Shown piece after piece: positions 44,008-53,838 of a stretch of 64,000 nucleotides of DNA. The notes under the pieces are model-generated. The model was not told the origin of the DNA. It saw nothing but the letters and a program-made list of their open reading frames with translations, and did not search any database. This stretch comes from Paracoccaceae bacterium (lineage in GTDB: Bacteria > Pseudomonadota > Alphaproteobacteria > Rhodobacterales > Rhodobacteraceae): NCBI GenBank assembly GCA_030750975.1, contig JASMHC010000003.1, positions 62,001 through 126,000 on the forward strand. Direction: 5' to 3'. A program made the position numbers and the translations under genes. Every line of letters starts with the position of its first letter. Within the stretch, counting starts at the first letter, position 1.

Positions 44008-46137
44008 TTACCCGCGCGCGTCGCGGATCAGATCAAGGATATTCGCCGCCGCCTGCGGAATATTCGTCCCCGGCCCGAAAATCGCCTTCACCCCGGCCTT
44101 TTGCAAGAACTCGTAATCCTGCTGCGGGATCACCCCGCCGCAAATCACGATGATATCGCCCGCATCCTTGGCCTTCAGCGCCTCGATCAGTTGCGGCGCC
44201 AGCGTCTTGTGCCCCGCGGCTTGCGACGAAATCCCGACCACATGCACGTCGTTGTCCACCGCATCCTGCGCCGCCTCTTCCGGCGTCTGGAACAGAGGCC
44301 CTACATCCACGTCAAAGCCAATGTCAGCAAAGGCCGTGGCAATAACTTTCGCGCCACGGTCATGCCCGTCCTGACCCATTTTCACCACCAGCATCCGCGG
44401 ACGCCGCCCCTCTTCCCCGGCGAAATCTTCAACCGATTTCTGGATTGCGGCGAAGCCTTCATCGCCCTCGTAGGCTTTGCCGTAAACACCAGCGAGGGTT
44501 TTGACCTCGGCGCGGTGACGACCGAATTCTTTTTCCATTGCCATGCTAATCTCTCCGACTGATGCGCGGGCACGGGCGGCTTCCACCGCGGCTGCCAGCA
44601 GGTTGCCGCCCTCTTTCGCGGTGCGGGTCAACGCGCCAAGCGCTGCCTGGCAAGCGGCCTCGTCGCGGGTTTCGCGGATTTGCGCCAGACGCGCCACCTG
44701 CGCTTCGCGCACCGCCACGTTGTCCACATCAAGGATGTCGATCGGCTCTTCTTCGTCCTTGCGGTACTTGTTGACGCCAACAACCACCTCGTCGCCCCGG
44801 TCGATCATCGCCTGACGGGTGGCGGCGGATTCCTCGATCCGCAGTTTTGGCATACCCGAGGCCACCGCCTTGGTCATGCCGCCCATCTCCTCAACCTCTT
44901 CCATCAGCGCCCAGGCCTTGTCGGCCAGTTCAGCCGTCAGGCTTTCGACATAGTAAGACCCTGCCAGAGGATCGACCACATTGGTGACGCCGGTTTCTTC
45001 CTGCAAGATCAACTGGGTATTCCGCGCGATCCGGGCCGAGAATTCCGTCGGCAGGGCAATCGCCTCGTCCAGCGCGTTGGTGTGCAGCGACTGGGTGCCG
45101 CCCAGTACCGCGCTCATCGCCTCGTAAGCCGTGCGGATCACGTTGTTATAGGGGTCTTGTTCCTGCAACGACACGCCCGAGGTCTGGCAGTGGGTGCGCA
45201 GCATTTTCGAGCGCTCGTTCTGCGCCCCGAACTCGGTCATCACACGGTGCCAAAGCAAACGCGCCGCCCGCAGCTTGGCCGCTTCCATGAAGAAATTCAT
45301 GCCGATGGCAAAGAAGAACGACAGACGGCCTGCGAATTTATCCACATCCATGCCGGCGTTGATCGCCGCGCGGACGTATTCGCGCCCGTCGGCCAGAGTG
45401 TAGGCCAATTCCTGCACAAGGTTTGCGCCCGCTTCCTGCATGTGATAGCCGGAAATCGAGATCGAGTTGAACTTGGGCATCTCGTTAGAGGTATATTCGA
45501 TAATGTCCGAGATGATCCGCATCGACGGTTCGGGCGGGTAGATATAGGTGTTGCGCACCATGAATTCTTTCAGAATGTCGTTCTGAATGGTCCCTGCCAG
45601 CAGCGCCTTGTCATGGCCCTGCTCTTCGCCTGCCACGATGAAGTTGGCAAGGATCGGGATCACCGCGCCGTTCATCGTCATCGAGACCGACACCTTATCC
45701 AGCGGAATCCCGTCAAACAGGATTTTCATATCCTCAACGCTGTCGATGGCCACCCCGGCCTTGCCTACGTCGCCGACCACGCGCGGGTGGTCGCTGTCAT
45801 AGCCTCGGTGCGTCGCCAGATCGAATGCCACCGAAACGCCTTGCTGACCCGCCGCAAGGTTCTTGCGGTAAAAGGCGTTCGATTCTTCGGCGGTCGAAAA
45901 CCCCGCATATTGCCGGATCGTCCAGGGACGGCCCGCATACATCGTTGCCTTCACCCCACGGGTAAACGGCCCGAACCCCGGCAATGTGCCCATATGATCC
46001 AGCCCGTCGGTGTCTTCCGCCGTATAAAGCGGGGCCACGTCGATCCCTTCCAGCGTGTTCCATGTCAGGTCTTCAAGCGGACGCCCGCGCAGTTCTTTTT
46101 CCGCCAATGCGGACCAATCTGCCTTGGTCTTGGTCAT
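44008..46137 (-). CDS. scpA: Methylmalonyl-CoA mutase
   Basis: The 709-residue enzyme starts at ATG 46137 with GGAAGG upstream. It has the catalytic barrel with [19 protein letters not shown] and [17 protein letters not shown], and a C-terminal B12-binding domain with [18 protein letters not shown], whose DxHxxG histidine binds cobalt. It converts methylmalonyl-CoA to succinyl-CoA, the last step of propionyl-CoA assimilation begun by PccA/PccB encoded downstream in the window. The mutase is a single-chain homodimer type. Confidence 0.97.
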   Translation of the reverse strand: MTKTKADWSALAEKELRGRPLEDLTWNTLEGIDVAPLYTAEDTDGLDHMGTLPGFGPFTRGVKATMYAGRPWTIRQYAGFSTAEESNAFYRKNLAAGQQGVSVAFDLATHRGYDSDHPRVVGDVGKAGVAIDSVEDMKILFDGIPLDKVSVSMTMNGAVIPILANFIVAGEEQGHDKALLAGTIQNDILKEFMVRNTYIYPPEPSMRIISDIIEYTSNEMPKFNSISISGYHMQEAGANLVQELAYTLADGREYVRAAINAGMDVDKFAGRLSFFFAIGMNFFMEAAKLRAARLLWHRVMTEFGAQNERSKMLRTHCQTSGVSLQEQDPYNNVIRTAYEAMSAVLGGTQSLHTNALDEAIALPTEFSARIARNTQLILQEETGVTNVVDPLAGSYYVESLTAELADKAWALMEEVEEMGGMTKAVASGMPKLRIEESAATRQAMIDRGDEVVVGVNKYRKDEEEPIDILDVDNVAVREAQVARLAQIRETRDEAACQAALGALTRTAKEGGNLLAAAVEAARARASVGEISMAMEKEFGRHRAEVKTLAGVYGKAYEGDEGFAAIQKSVEDFAGEEGRRPRMLVVKMGQDGHDRGAKVIATAFADIGFDVDVGPLFQTPEEAAQDAVDNDVHVVGISSQAAGHKTLAPQLIEALKAKDAGDIIVICGGVIPQQDYEFLQKAGVKAIFGPGTNIPQAAANILDLIRDARG

Positions 46138-46256
46138 TTCCAATCCTTCCGGTTCAACAGCCCCTTTCCGGGCCATTCAAATTTCGTTCAGCAAACACGC
46201 ATCAGGCATTCGCAAATTCATTTCCCGTGCCTATATTCAGGACAACAGGAGAGATC

Positions 46257-46715
46257 ATGAGAGCATTTACCGCCCTTTTTCTATCGGCCGCTCTGGCCGC
46301 CCCCGTTTTCGCGCAAGAGACGACCGCGCCGGAAACCCCGCCCAAGCCGGTGTTTGAAACCATTGATGCCGCCGATGTCACACTTGACGAATTCCTCTGG
46401 ATCGAGCGGCCCGTCGTGGTTTTCGCCGACAGCCCGTTTGATCCGCGTTTCCAGGAACAAATGGAGCTTATGGAATCGGATTTTGAGGAATTGCTGCTGC
46501 GCGACGTGGTTGTCATTACCGACACCAACCCCAACGCCCGGACGGACGTCCGCATCGACCTGCGCCCGCGCGGTTTCGCCCTGGTGCTGATCGGCAAGGA
46601 CGGCCAGGTCAAGCTTCGCAAACCCGCCCCCTGGGACGTGCGCGAAATTTCCCACGCCATCGATAAATGGCCGATCCGCCTAAAGGAAATCCGCGATGCG
46701 CAGGGGAAGGAATAG
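46257..46715 (+). CDS. Secreted DUF4174 domain protein
   Basis: Starting at ATG 46257 (ACAGGAGAG), the 152-residue product has a signal peptide (1-20), a short proline-rich linker and a thioredoxin-like DUF4174 domain with LDEFLWIERPVVVFADSP and PRGFALVLIGKDGQVKLRKP. The family is of unknown function and widespread in Rhodobacteraceae. It is oriented opposite to the mutase and pccA genes flanking it. Confidence 0.8.
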   Translation: MRAFTALFLSAALAAPVFAQETTAPETPPKPVFETIDAADVTLDEFLWIERPVVVFADSPFDPRFQEQMELMESDFEELLLRDVVVITDTNPNARTDVRIDLRPRGFALVLIGKDGQVKLRKPAPWDVREISHAIDKWPIRLKEIRDAQGKE

Positions 46716-46983
46716 CCGACGCCAGCGGTAAGTAAGCCGCGTAAGCGCCGTCCTGCGGGGTAGCGCAGTAACGGTTTGTTCAAGCAGTTTCTCTCTCCAC
46801 ATCCTCGGGAACTCGCCGCATCCCGCGCAGTTATCAAAAGCGCCGCCCCATCTGGGCGGGACATGCCAAAGCTATGCTTCCAGCATGACGCTCGCGCGGC
46901 GGCCTGCAGCCTTGTTCCGCGCGGATGAGCAAATGCTGGTACGGTATTGAACATGCTTTCAGCCCGGAGATACGAACGAACCC
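46716..46983. other. 268-bp gap without a recognisable gene
   Basis: Nothing certain is present between the DUF4174 gene and the pccA end. The minus strand has a frame of modest length starting near 46954 that runs into the DUF4174 gene and lacks a ribosome site. A decayed gene is possible but not shown. Confidence 0.35.
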
Positions 46984-49029
46984 TTATTCAAACTCCATGA
47001 TCACATCATCCACAGCCAGGCTGTCGCCTGCGGCGGCGTTGATCTTGGACACCACGCCTTTTTTCTCGGCGCGCAGGATGTTCTCCATCTTCATCGCCTC
47101 GACCGTGCAAAGCGCCTGACCTTCCTGCACCTCGTCTCCGGCTTGGACCGCCACATTGACGATCAGACCGGGCATCGGGCAGAGCAACATTTTCGATGTA
47201 TCCGGCGGCAGTTTCTCGATCATATGCGCGGCCAGTTCGGCCTGACGCGGGCTGCGCACGGCGACGCGCATATCCGCCCCTCGGGTGCGAATGCGGAAGC
47301 CGCCCGGCGCTTTGCCAACCTTCAGAACCAAAGGCTTGTCCCCCACGGTCAGGGTTGCCAACTGGTCGCCCGGCGTCCAGTCCGAGGTTACGCGCAAGCT
47401 GCCGCCATCGTTAAAGTTGACGGTTGAACCAGCGCGGTCCGCGTCGATTGTCAGGGCAACCGACGTGCCGGCCACATCCACAACCCAATCGTCACCGACT
47501 TTGCGTTCGTGGTTGTCCATTCGGCCCGACACACGGGTGCGGCGAATTTCGGCGACACGGTACATCGCGGCACAGGCGGCGGCCACGCGGCGGGTGTCTT
47601 CTTCACCCAGGGTGACACCTTCAAACCCGTCCGGATATTGCTCTTCGATAAAGGCGGTTGTCATATCGCCCTTGATAAAGATCGGGTGATCCATCACGGC
47701 CGCCACGAAGGGCAGGTTGTGGCCGATACCTTCCAGCTCAAAACTGTCGAGCGCAATCCGCATCGCCTCGATCGCCTCGTCACGAGTGGGTGCCCACGTG
47801 CAGAGCTTGGCAATCATCGGGTCGTAATACATGCTGATCTCGCCGCCCTCATAGACGCCGGTATCGTTGCGAACGGCGGTTGTGCCTTCGATCGCATCAT
47901 CCGCCCATTTGCCGTTCTCCAGCATCGGACCTGCGGCCACTTCCGCAGGCGGACGATAGCGCGTCAGACGGCCAATCGACGGCAGGAAGTTCCTGTACGG
48001 GTCTTCCGCATATACACGGTTCTCAATCGCCCAGCCGTTGATGCCCACATCGTCCTGCGTGATGCTGAGCGGTTCGCCATTGGCGACACGGATCATCTGT
48101 TCCACAAGGTCCACACCGGTGATCAGCTCGGTCACAGGGTGTTCGACCTGAAGGCGGGTGTTCATTTCAAGGAAGTAGAAATTCTTGTCGCCATCGACGA
48201 TGAATTCCACGGTGCCCGCGCTTGTATAGCCCACCGCCTTGGCCAGCGCGACCGACTGTTCGCCCATCGCTTTGCGGGTGGCTTCGTCAAGGAAGGGCGA
48301 CGGGGCCTCTTCGACAACCTTCTGGTTGCGTCGCTGGATCGAACATTCACGTTCGTTCAGGTAAATCCCGTTGCCATGGGCGTCGCAGAGAACCTGAATT
48401 TCGATGTGGCGCGGTTGCGTCACGAATTTCTCGATAAAGATCCGGTCGTCGCCAAAGCTGTTCGCCGCCTCGTTCTTTGACGACTGGAAGCCTTCCCGCG
48501 CTTCGGTGTCGTTCCACGCGATCCGCATCCCCTTGCCGCCCCCTCCGGCTGAGGCTTTGATCATCACCGGATAGCCGATCTCGTTCGAGATTTTCACCGC
48601 CTCTTCCGCGTCTTCAATCAGCCCCATATAGCCCGGAACGGTCGAAACCTTGGCATCTTGCGCGATTTTCTTTGAGGTGATCTTGTCGCCCATCGCCTCG
48701 ATCGCGCCTTTCGGCGGGCCGACAAAGGCAACGCCCTCGGCCTCGAGCGCTTCTGCAAAGCGCGAATTTTCCGACAGGAAGCCATAGCCCGGATGCACCG
48801 CTTGTGCGCCGGTTTGACGGATCGCGTCCATCACCTTGTCGATGACGATATAGGACTGGTTGGCAGGGGGCGGGCCGATATGCACCGCTTCGTCCGCCAT
48901 TTTCACATGCAGCGCCTGGCGGTCGGCGTCTGAATAGATCGCGACGGTCTTGATGCCCATCTTGCGGGCGGTCTTGATCACGCGGCAGGCAATCTCGCCG
49001 CGGTTGGCGATCAGGATCTTGTCAAACAT
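46984..49029 (-). CDS. pccA: Propionyl-CoA carboxylase alpha subunit
   Basis: The 681-residue subunit has biotin carboxylase and biotin carrier parts. Segments include KILIANRGEIACRVI at the start, the ATP-grasp region KASAGGGGKGMRIAW and the biotinylation site CTVEAMKMENILRAE near the C-terminus. It carboxylates biotin with bicarbonate and ATP for PccB to make methylmalonyl-CoA. It is three genes downstream of pccB in the same direction, with small genes between. Confidence 0.97.
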   Translation of the reverse strand: MFDKILIANRGEIACRVIKTARKMGIKTVAIYSDADRQALHVKMADEAVHIGPPPANQSYIVIDKVMDAIRQTGAQAVHPGYGFLSENSRFAEALEAEGVAFVGPPKGAIEAMGDKITSKKIAQDAKVSTVPGYMGLIEDAEEAVKISNEIGYPVMIKASAGGGGKGMRIAWNDTEAREGFQSSKNEAANSFGDDRIFIEKFVTQPRHIEIQVLCDAHGNGIYLNERECSIQRRNQKVVEEAPSPFLDEATRKAMGEQSVALAKAVGYTSAGTVEFIVDGDKNFYFLEMNTRLQVEHPVTELITGVDLVEQMIRVANGEPLSITQDDVGINGWAIENRVYAEDPYRNFLPSIGRLTRYRPPAEVAAGPMLENGKWADDAIEGTTAVRNDTGVYEGGEISMYYDPMIAKLCTWAPTRDEAIEAMRIALDSFELEGIGHNLPFVAAVMDHPIFIKGDMTTAFIEEQYPDGFEGVTLGEEDTRRVAAACAAMYRVAEIRRTRVSGRMDNHERKVGDDWVVDVAGTSVALTIDADRAGSTVNFNDGGSLRVTSDWTPGDQLATLTVGDKPLVLKVGKAPGGFRIRTRGADMRVAVRSPRQAELAAHMIEKLPPDTSKMLLCPMPGLIVNVAVQAGDEVQEGQALCTVEAMKMENILRAEKKGVVSKINAAAGDSLAVDDVIMEFE

Positions 49030-49359
49030 GGTCAGTCCTTTTTTTGATGGTGGCAGGCCCGTCTTTCAACGGGGTGCACATATACAGGGCAACACCCGAC
49101 CGGCGGGCCGGACGGGGCGTTACAGGGATCGGAGAATACTGATATTGCCCGCCAGCCGGTCGCCGGGGCAAAAAAGTGGGGGCCGACAGCCAAGATGTCA
49201 GCCCCCATAAGGGGGAAGGGTTACACGCGAAGCGGCCGGGTTCGCGGCCGTTCTGCATAGGGTCAACATTGGAGTGTGTCGTGCGAATTTCAAATGCCGC
49301 ATGCAGGCGCGAGATCAGATAGGCCGGAATCCGCCAATTCCCCAGAAGCCAAGGCGAAA
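49030..49359 (-). other. 330-bp stretch with a terminator and a doubtful small frame
   Basis: A minus-strand frame starts at ATG 49363, overlapping the preceding stop by ATGA with GGAGG upstream, and would begin MISPWLLGNWRIPAYLISRL. It continues through the terminator stem at 49178-49206 to near the pccA start. The start looks genuine but the body does not, so a short or truncated peptide is possible. The rest is the pccA leader. Confidence 0.35.
49169..49206 (-). terminator. Rho-independent terminator upstream of pccA
   Basis: On the minus strand an 11-bp stem (arms 49196-49206 and 49178-49188, one G-U pair) around a 7-base loop is followed by AC and six T. It ends transcripts from the small genes upstream and implies that pccA has its own promoter or depends on read-through. 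Confidence 0.8.
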
Positions 49360-49716
49360 TCATGCCCAACCTCCGTCGAATATCTCGGGAAACGAGGCTT
49401 GCGCCACATCCACGTCAATCCGCAGAAGCGCATCATAATCGGCCGGGTCAAAATCCTCGTCGACCGCGACAACTTCACGACCGAACAGCCAGCTTAACCG
49501 GCCGGCATCCAGATTGCCGCGCTCGAAAGGCGCATCACCGAAATGCTGCCACAGCGCCTCAAGAAAGGCCGCATCGGCCCGCCGGTCGGCAGGCTTGCGA
49601 TCGGCAAAGCGTTCACGACGTGTCAGCGGGGTCACGCCCTTGGGATTGGCGCGGCGGATGGTGAATTGATAATCGGTGCCGGGCATGCGCCCGGGAAAGC
49701 CGCGATGTTTCAGCAT
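49360..49716 (-). CDS. Conserved hypothetical protein between pccB and pccA
   Basis: The start at ATG 49716, with GGAGG seven bases upstream, gives 118 residues. The sequence is soluble and charged, with an N-terminal LKHRGFPGRMPGTDYQFTI segment and an acidic C-terminal half. No family is recognised. Similar small genes sit between pccB and pccA in related bacteria by my recollection. A role in carboxylase assembly is only conjecture. Confidence 0.7.
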   Translation of the reverse strand: MLKHRGFPGRMPGTDYQFTIRRANPKGVTPLTRRERFADRKPADRRADAAFLEALWQHFGDAPFERGNLDAGRLSWLFGREVVAVDEDFDPADYDALLRIDVDVAQASFPEIFDGGWA

Positions 49717-49752
49717 GGGCGCCTCCAAAGGGGAAGCGCAGCGCTTTGGGTC

Positions 49753-49908
49753 TTACTTGTATTTACCGGTGTCGACCGGCTCGATCGACAATGGTGCCGT
49801 CGGGATGGCAAGCGCCGCAGGCGACGGGGTTTCGACCGGTGCGCGGGCACATGCGGCAAGGGCTGCAAGGGCGAATACAGCCATGACGGCTTTAACAGTT
49901 CTGGGCAT
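49753..49908 (-). CDS. 51-residue lipoprotein
   Basis: A short frame from ATG 49908 to TAA 49753 encodes 51 residues with a clear lipoprotein signal (VFALAALAAC, Cys20) and a short mature part rich in Pro and Ala ending in DTGKYK. It has an AGGAG ribosome site (GGAGTAACC before the ATG on the minus strand). It belongs to the minus-strand group of small genes between pccB and pccA. Function is unknown. Confidence 0.7.
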   Translation of the reverse strand: MPRTVKAVMAVFALAALAACARAPVETPSPAALAIPTAPLSIEPVDTGKYK

Positions 49909-50008
49909 TGGTTACTCCTGCTCTCGACAAAATCCGCCGGTTTCTCCGGCGTGATTGGGCGTAACTTACCGTAAACACGGGCAAAAAGGAATCCAAAATC
50001 TGCTTGGC

Positions 50009-50359
50009 TCATGTGGTCAGTCCCTGGCTTGCGTAACGGACCCAGCGCTTGTGGTTGGCGGCATTGGTCAACACATCATGTGCACGGGCCTCGGCCAGCG
50101 AGCGTGAGAATTTTGCATCAACCTGCCCGCCGGCCCGAACGCGCAAGCCTGTGCCATCACGCATAACCTCGATCACCGGAGAATATCCGCGCAAGGCCCG
50201 AAGCCTCCGCCAAAGGTCCTGACGGATCTGTTGGGCCAGACGCAAACGGTTGACGGCAGGGAACTGCGCCTCGACGGCAAAATCGAACCGCGACGGTAAG
50301 CGCCGTGCGAGCGTCAGACGATCCTCGTCCCGTTCGATATGCCAGTTATTGCGCGCCAT
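50009..50359 (-). CDS. Conserved hypothetical protein behind pccB
   Basis: The 116-residue protein is basic, soluble and begins with RNNWHIERDEDRLTLARRLPS, with a central LRLAQQIRQDLWRRLRALRGYSP segment. No family is recognised. It is co-directional with pccB and precedes the lipoprotein and the 118-residue gene. Confidence 0.7.
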   Translation of the reverse strand: MARNNWHIERDEDRLTLARRLPSRFDFAVEAQFPAVNRLRLAQQIRQDLWRRLRALRGYSPVIEVMRDGTGLRVRAGGQVDAKFSRSLAEARAHDVLTNAANHKRWVRYASQGLTT

Positions 50360-50372
50360 ATGCTTTCTTTTG

Positions 50373-50416
50373 TCCGGAAATATCCTCGGGGGGTGTGGGG
50401 GGCAGACAGCCCCCCA
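50373..50416. repeat. Intergenic repeat with ATATCCTCGGGGG leader and hairpin
   Basis: TCCGGAAATATCCTCGGGGG (50373-50392) precedes a perfect stem TGGGGGGC/GCCCCCCA (50396-50403/50409-50416). It lies between pccB and the next gene and resembles the unit behind nhaA (43912) and, in its first part, 31504. Confidence 0.6.
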
Positions 50417-50431
50417 CCCGGGTCCGCTCGG

Positions 50432-51964
50432 TCAGAGCGGAATATTATCGTGCTTCTTCCACGGGTTTTGCAGCTTCTTGTTGCGAAGCGAAGCAAAGGC
50501 GCGGGAAACACGCTTGCGGGTCGAATGCGGCATGATCACCTCGTCAATGAATCCACGTTCGGCCGCGACAAACGGATTGGCGAAACGGTCTTCATAGTCC
50601 TTGGTATGCGCCTCGATCTTGTCGGCATCGCCCAGATCGGCACGGTGAATGATCTCGGTCGCGCCCTTTGCCCCCATCACCGCAATCTCGGCGGTCGGCC
50701 AGGCATAGTTGAAATCCCCGCGCAAATGCTTCGAAGCCATCACGTCATACGCGCCACCGTAAGCTTTACGGGTGATCACCGTCACTTTCGGAACCGTCGC
50801 TTCGCCATAGGCAAACAGCAGCTTCGCGCCGTGTTTGATCACACCGCCATATTCCTGAGAGGTGCCCGGCAGAAAGCCCGGAACATCAACCAAAGTCAGG
50901 ATCGGAATTTCAAACGCATCGCAGAAGCGGACAAAACGCGCCGCTTTGCGGGACGAATCAATATCCAGACACCCCGCCAGAACCATCGGCTGGTTGGCGA
51001 CGACACCGACTGTCTGGCCTTCCAGACGCATAAAACCGGTGATGATGTTCTTGGCATAGTCTTCCTGAATCTCGTAAAAATCCCCTTCATCCGCGACCTT
51101 CAGGATCAGTTCCTTCATGTCGTAGGGCGTGTTGGGGTTTTCCGGGATCAGCGTATCAAGGCTTTCCTCGACCCGTCCGGGTAAATCGAAGAACGGGCGG
51201 ACGGGCGGCTTTTCGCGATTGTTGAGCGGCAGGAAGTCGACCAGACGGCGGACCTCGGTCATGGCTTCGATGTCGTTTTCAAACGCCCCGTCGGCCACGC
51301 TGGATTTCTTGGTGTGGGTCGATGCGCCGCCCAGCTCTTCCGCGGTCACGACCTCGTTTGTGACGGTTTTCACCACGTCGGGGCCGGTGACGAACATGTA
51401 TGAGCTGTCTTTGACCATGAAGATAAAATCGGTCATCGCAGGCGAATAGACCGCGCCGCCTGCGCAAGGCCCCATGATCACGGAAATCTGCGGCACCACG
51501 CCCGAGGCCATGATATTGCGCTGGAACACTTCCGCGTATCCGGCCAGCGAAGCCACGCCTTCCTGAATACGCGCACCGCCGGAATCATTCAGACCAATGA
51601 CCGGAGCGCCGTTTTGCACCGCCATATCCTGAATTTTGCAGATCTTTTCGGCGTGGGTTTCCGACAGCGATCCACCGAAGACGGTGAAGTCCTGGCTGAA
51701 CACATAGACCATGCGGCCATTGATGGTGCCCCAGCCGGTGATCACACCGTCGCCGGCAGGCCTTTCCTGCTCCATACCGAAATCGGTGCAGCGATGGGCT
51801 TTGAACATGTCAAACTCTTCAAAGCTTCCCTCGTCAAGCAACAGCTCGATGCGTTCGCGCGCCGTCAGCTTTCCCTTGGCATGTTGCGAATTGATGCGGC
51901 GCTCGCCGCCACCCAGTCGGGCAACTTCGCGGCGGCCCTCAAGTTCCTGTAGAATGTCTTTCAT
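50432..51964 (-). CDS. pccB: Propionyl-CoA carboxylase beta subunit
   Basis: The 510-residue carboxyltransferase has [20 protein letters not shown] at the start, [16 protein letters not shown], the acyl-CoA site region [11 protein letters not shown] and [16 protein letters not shown], and a C-terminal [11 protein letters not shown]. It transfers the carboxyl group from biotin on PccA to propionyl-CoA. The upstream region holds a cluster of GCAAA/TTTGCAAA half-sites typical for the PccR regulator. Confidence 0.97.
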   Translation of the reverse strand: MKDILQELEGRREVARLGGGERRINSQHAKGKLTARERIELLLDEGSFEEFDMFKAHRCTDFGMEQERPAGDGVITGWGTINGRMVYVFSQDFTVFGGSLSETHAEKICKIQDMAVQNGAPVIGLNDSGGARIQEGVASLAGYAEVFQRNIMASGVVPQISVIMGPCAGGAVYSPAMTDFIFMVKDSSYMFVTGPDVVKTVTNEVVTAEELGGASTHTKKSSVADGAFENDIEAMTEVRRLVDFLPLNNREKPPVRPFFDLPGRVEESLDTLIPENPNTPYDMKELILKVADEGDFYEIQEDYAKNIITGFMRLEGQTVGVVANQPMVLAGCLDIDSSRKAARFVRFCDAFEIPILTLVDVPGFLPGTSQEYGGVIKHGAKLLFAYGEATVPKVTVITRKAYGGAYDVMASKHLRGDFNYAWPTAEIAVMGAKGATEIIHRADLGDADKIEAHTKDYEDRFANPFVAAERGFIDEVIMPHSTRKRVSRAFASLRNKKLQNPWKKHDNIPL

Positions 51965-52013
51965 TTTGGCACCCCTGATGAATTGAACGGATCATAGGGA
52001 TGTGCGGCAGTGC

Positions 52014-52082
52014 AGCAAAGCAAATTCCGGCAAATTTGCAAATTATTTGAAATGGCATCAAAGCAAATTGCAAACCAGCAAA
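52014..52082. promoter_or_regulatory. Candidate PccR (ScfR) operator upstream of pccB
   Basis: The 69-bp stretch contains GCAAA at 52014, 52020, 52030, 52038, 52063, 52070 and 52078, including TTTGCAAA (52035-52042) followed after three bases by TTTGAAA. The short-chain acyl-CoA regulator PccR of Rhodobacter sphaeroides recognises paired TTTGCAAA half-sites at the pccB promoter. The regulator gene is not in the window. Confidence 0.6.
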
Positions 52083-52131
52083 ATTCGGCACGGGCATGGA
52101 CTTTCCTTAACAAGGCAACTACCCAAAGCAC

Positions 52132-53349
52132 ATGGCAATTTCCCGAGGCGTCCGCTTTCTGGATCGCACCACCCCGGCCCATATCGCAACACTTGTCGCC
52201 CTGACTTCTGTTGCTTCGATGAATATGAACGTCTTCCTGCCGTCGCTGCCCGGCATGGCCGCTTATTTCGACGCGCCCTATTGGGTTTTGCAGCTTTCGG
52301 TGTCGGCCTATCTTTTCGGCTCGGCGGTGCTTCAGGTGATCGCCGGGCCTTTATCGGACAAATTCGGCCGCCGTCCGGTGATCCTTTGGGGGTTTGCGAT
52401 ATTTTTTCTGGCCTCTGTCGGCTGTGCTTTGGCCAAATCGGTAGAGGTCTTTCTGACGTTTCGGATGATTCAGGCCACGGTCGTGGTCGGCATGGCGATT
52501 TCCCGAGCCTCGATCCGTGATACGGTTTCGGCCACGCAAGCCGCCAGTCTGATCGGCTATGTCACGATGGGCATGTCGCTTGCCCCGATGCTGGCGCCTG
52601 CGCTTGGCGGCGTGCTGGACGAAACCTTTGGCTGGCAGGCGGTGTTTTTGTTGCTAGCGGTGCTGGGTTTTCTTGTTTTCGTTCTAAGCTGGTTCGATCT
52701 GGGCGAAACCGCGCCGAAAAGCGACAATTCCGTTTTCCAGCAATTCCGCGAATACCCGACCCTGTTCAAATCGCCGCGCTTCTGGGCACATTCCCTGACA
52801 CTGGCCTTCACCTCGGGTTCCTATTTCGCCTATCTCGGCGGAGGGCCATATGTGGGGGCAACGATCTATGGCATGTCGCCGACCGTGCTTGGCTTCGCCT
52901 TTGCCGCCCCTGCCATCGGCTATGCGCTGGGCAACGGGCTGGCGGGCCGGTTTTCGGTCAGGGTTGGTATTTCACGGATGATCAATTGGGGCATTCTGAC
53001 CGTGCTTGGCGGGCTTGGGCTGGTGATCGTACTGTTCTATCTGGGGCTTCAATCGGCATGGCTATTCTTTTCGGCCATGATTTTCGTTGGTCTTGGCAAT
53101 GGCATGACGATCCCGAACGCCACATCGGCGATGCTGTCGGTCCGGCCCCAGATGGCGGGGGCGGCCAGTGGCCTTGGCGGCGCGATCATGATCGGTGGCG
53201 GCGCATCGCTTTCGGCCTATGCCGGAACCATATTAAGCGAAACTTCAGGCGCGATGCCGCTTTTGTGGCTGATGTTCAGCTCGTCCGTCGTTTCGGGCCT
53301 GTTTGCCCTTTATGCACAGATCAGGGCCAGATGGCTGGGCGAGGGTTAA
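52132..53349 (+). CDS. MFS multidrug exporter (Bcr/CflA type)
   Basis: The 405-residue transporter has 12 helices, the MFS motif A-like loop GPLSDKFGRRPVILWGF and motif C-like TMGMSLAPMLAPALGG, both typical of Bcr/CflA drug:proton antiporters. The substrate is unknown. It starts divergently from pccB across the GCAAA cluster, where relatives often carry the pccR regulator. Its last four bases overlap the tadA stop on the opposite strand. Confidence 0.92.
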   Translation: MAISRGVRFLDRTTPAHIATLVALTSVASMNMNVFLPSLPGMAAYFDAPYWVLQLSVSAYLFGSAVLQVIAGPLSDKFGRRPVILWGFAIFFLASVGCALAKSVEVFLTFRMIQATVVVGMAISRASIRDTVSATQAASLIGYVTMGMSLAPMLAPALGGVLDETFGWQAVFLLLAVLGFLVFVLSWFDLGETAPKSDNSVFQQFREYPTLFKSPRFWAHSLTLAFTSGSYFAYLGGGPYVGATIYGMSPTVLGFAFAAPAIGYALGNGLAGRFSVRVGISRMINWGILTVLGGLGLVIVLFYLGLQSAWLFFSAMIFVGLGNGMTIPNATSAMLSVRPQMAGAASGLGGAIMIGGGASLSAYAGTILSETSGAMPLLWLMFSSSVVSGLFALYAQIRARWLGEG

Positions 53350-53792
53350 CGGCGCTTGTCAAAAAACGCTTTCAGCAATTCTTCCGCCTCTTGCTGGGCA
53401 ATGCCGGACAGGATTTCAGGCTTGTGATGGGTTTGCGGGTGCTCAAACACCCGCGCACCGAATTCTACGCCTCCGGATTTCGGATCGGACGCGCCGTAAT
53501 ACAGCCGCCGGATACGGGCGTTGGCGATGGCGGCAGCGCACATGGCGCAGGGTTCCAGCGTGACATAAAGATCGTGACCGGCCAGGCGTTCCTGCCCCAG
53601 CATGTCGCAGGCGGCGCGGATCACGTTGATTTCCGCATGCGCGGTCGGATCATTGGCGGCGCGGGTGCGGTTGCCATCCGCCGCCAGAACCTTGCCGTCG
53701 GGCGACACCAGAACCGCGCCCACCGGCACTTCGCCCCGCTTTGCGGCGGCGCGGGCTTGCGCAAGCGCGATATGCATGAAACTGCGAAACAT
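53346..53792 (-). CDS. tadA: tRNA-specific adenosine deaminase TadA
   Basis: The 148-residue zinc enzyme has the catalytic HAE (His52-Glu54) and PCAMC (Cys82, Cys85) motifs, and the family ending GVEFGARVFEHPQTHH. TadA converts A34 to inosine in tRNA-Arg(ACG). It stands convergent to the exporter and divergent from the pseudouridine synthase gene. Confidence 0.95.
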   Translation of the reverse strand: MFRSFMHIALAQARAAAKRGEVPVGAVLVSPDGKVLAADGNRTRAANDPTAHAEINVIRAACDMLGQERLAGHDLYVTLEPCAMCAAAIANARIRRLYYGASDPKSGGVEFGARVFEHPQTHHKPEILSGIAQQEAEELLKAFFDKRR

Positions 53793-53838
53793 GTGATCCC
53801 GTCTTTCCTGCGGTCCCTATATGGTCTAAGCGCAAGGC

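Noticed and set aside
44680-46260. 526-codon plus-strand frame over the methylmalonyl-CoA mutase gene
   Set aside because: It is antisense to a complete, recognisable gene and lacks any protein motif.
46716-46983. Minus-strand frame as a gene between the DUF4174 gene and pccA
   Set aside because: The frame overlaps the DUF4174 gene heavily, has no ribosome site and no recognisable protein feature.
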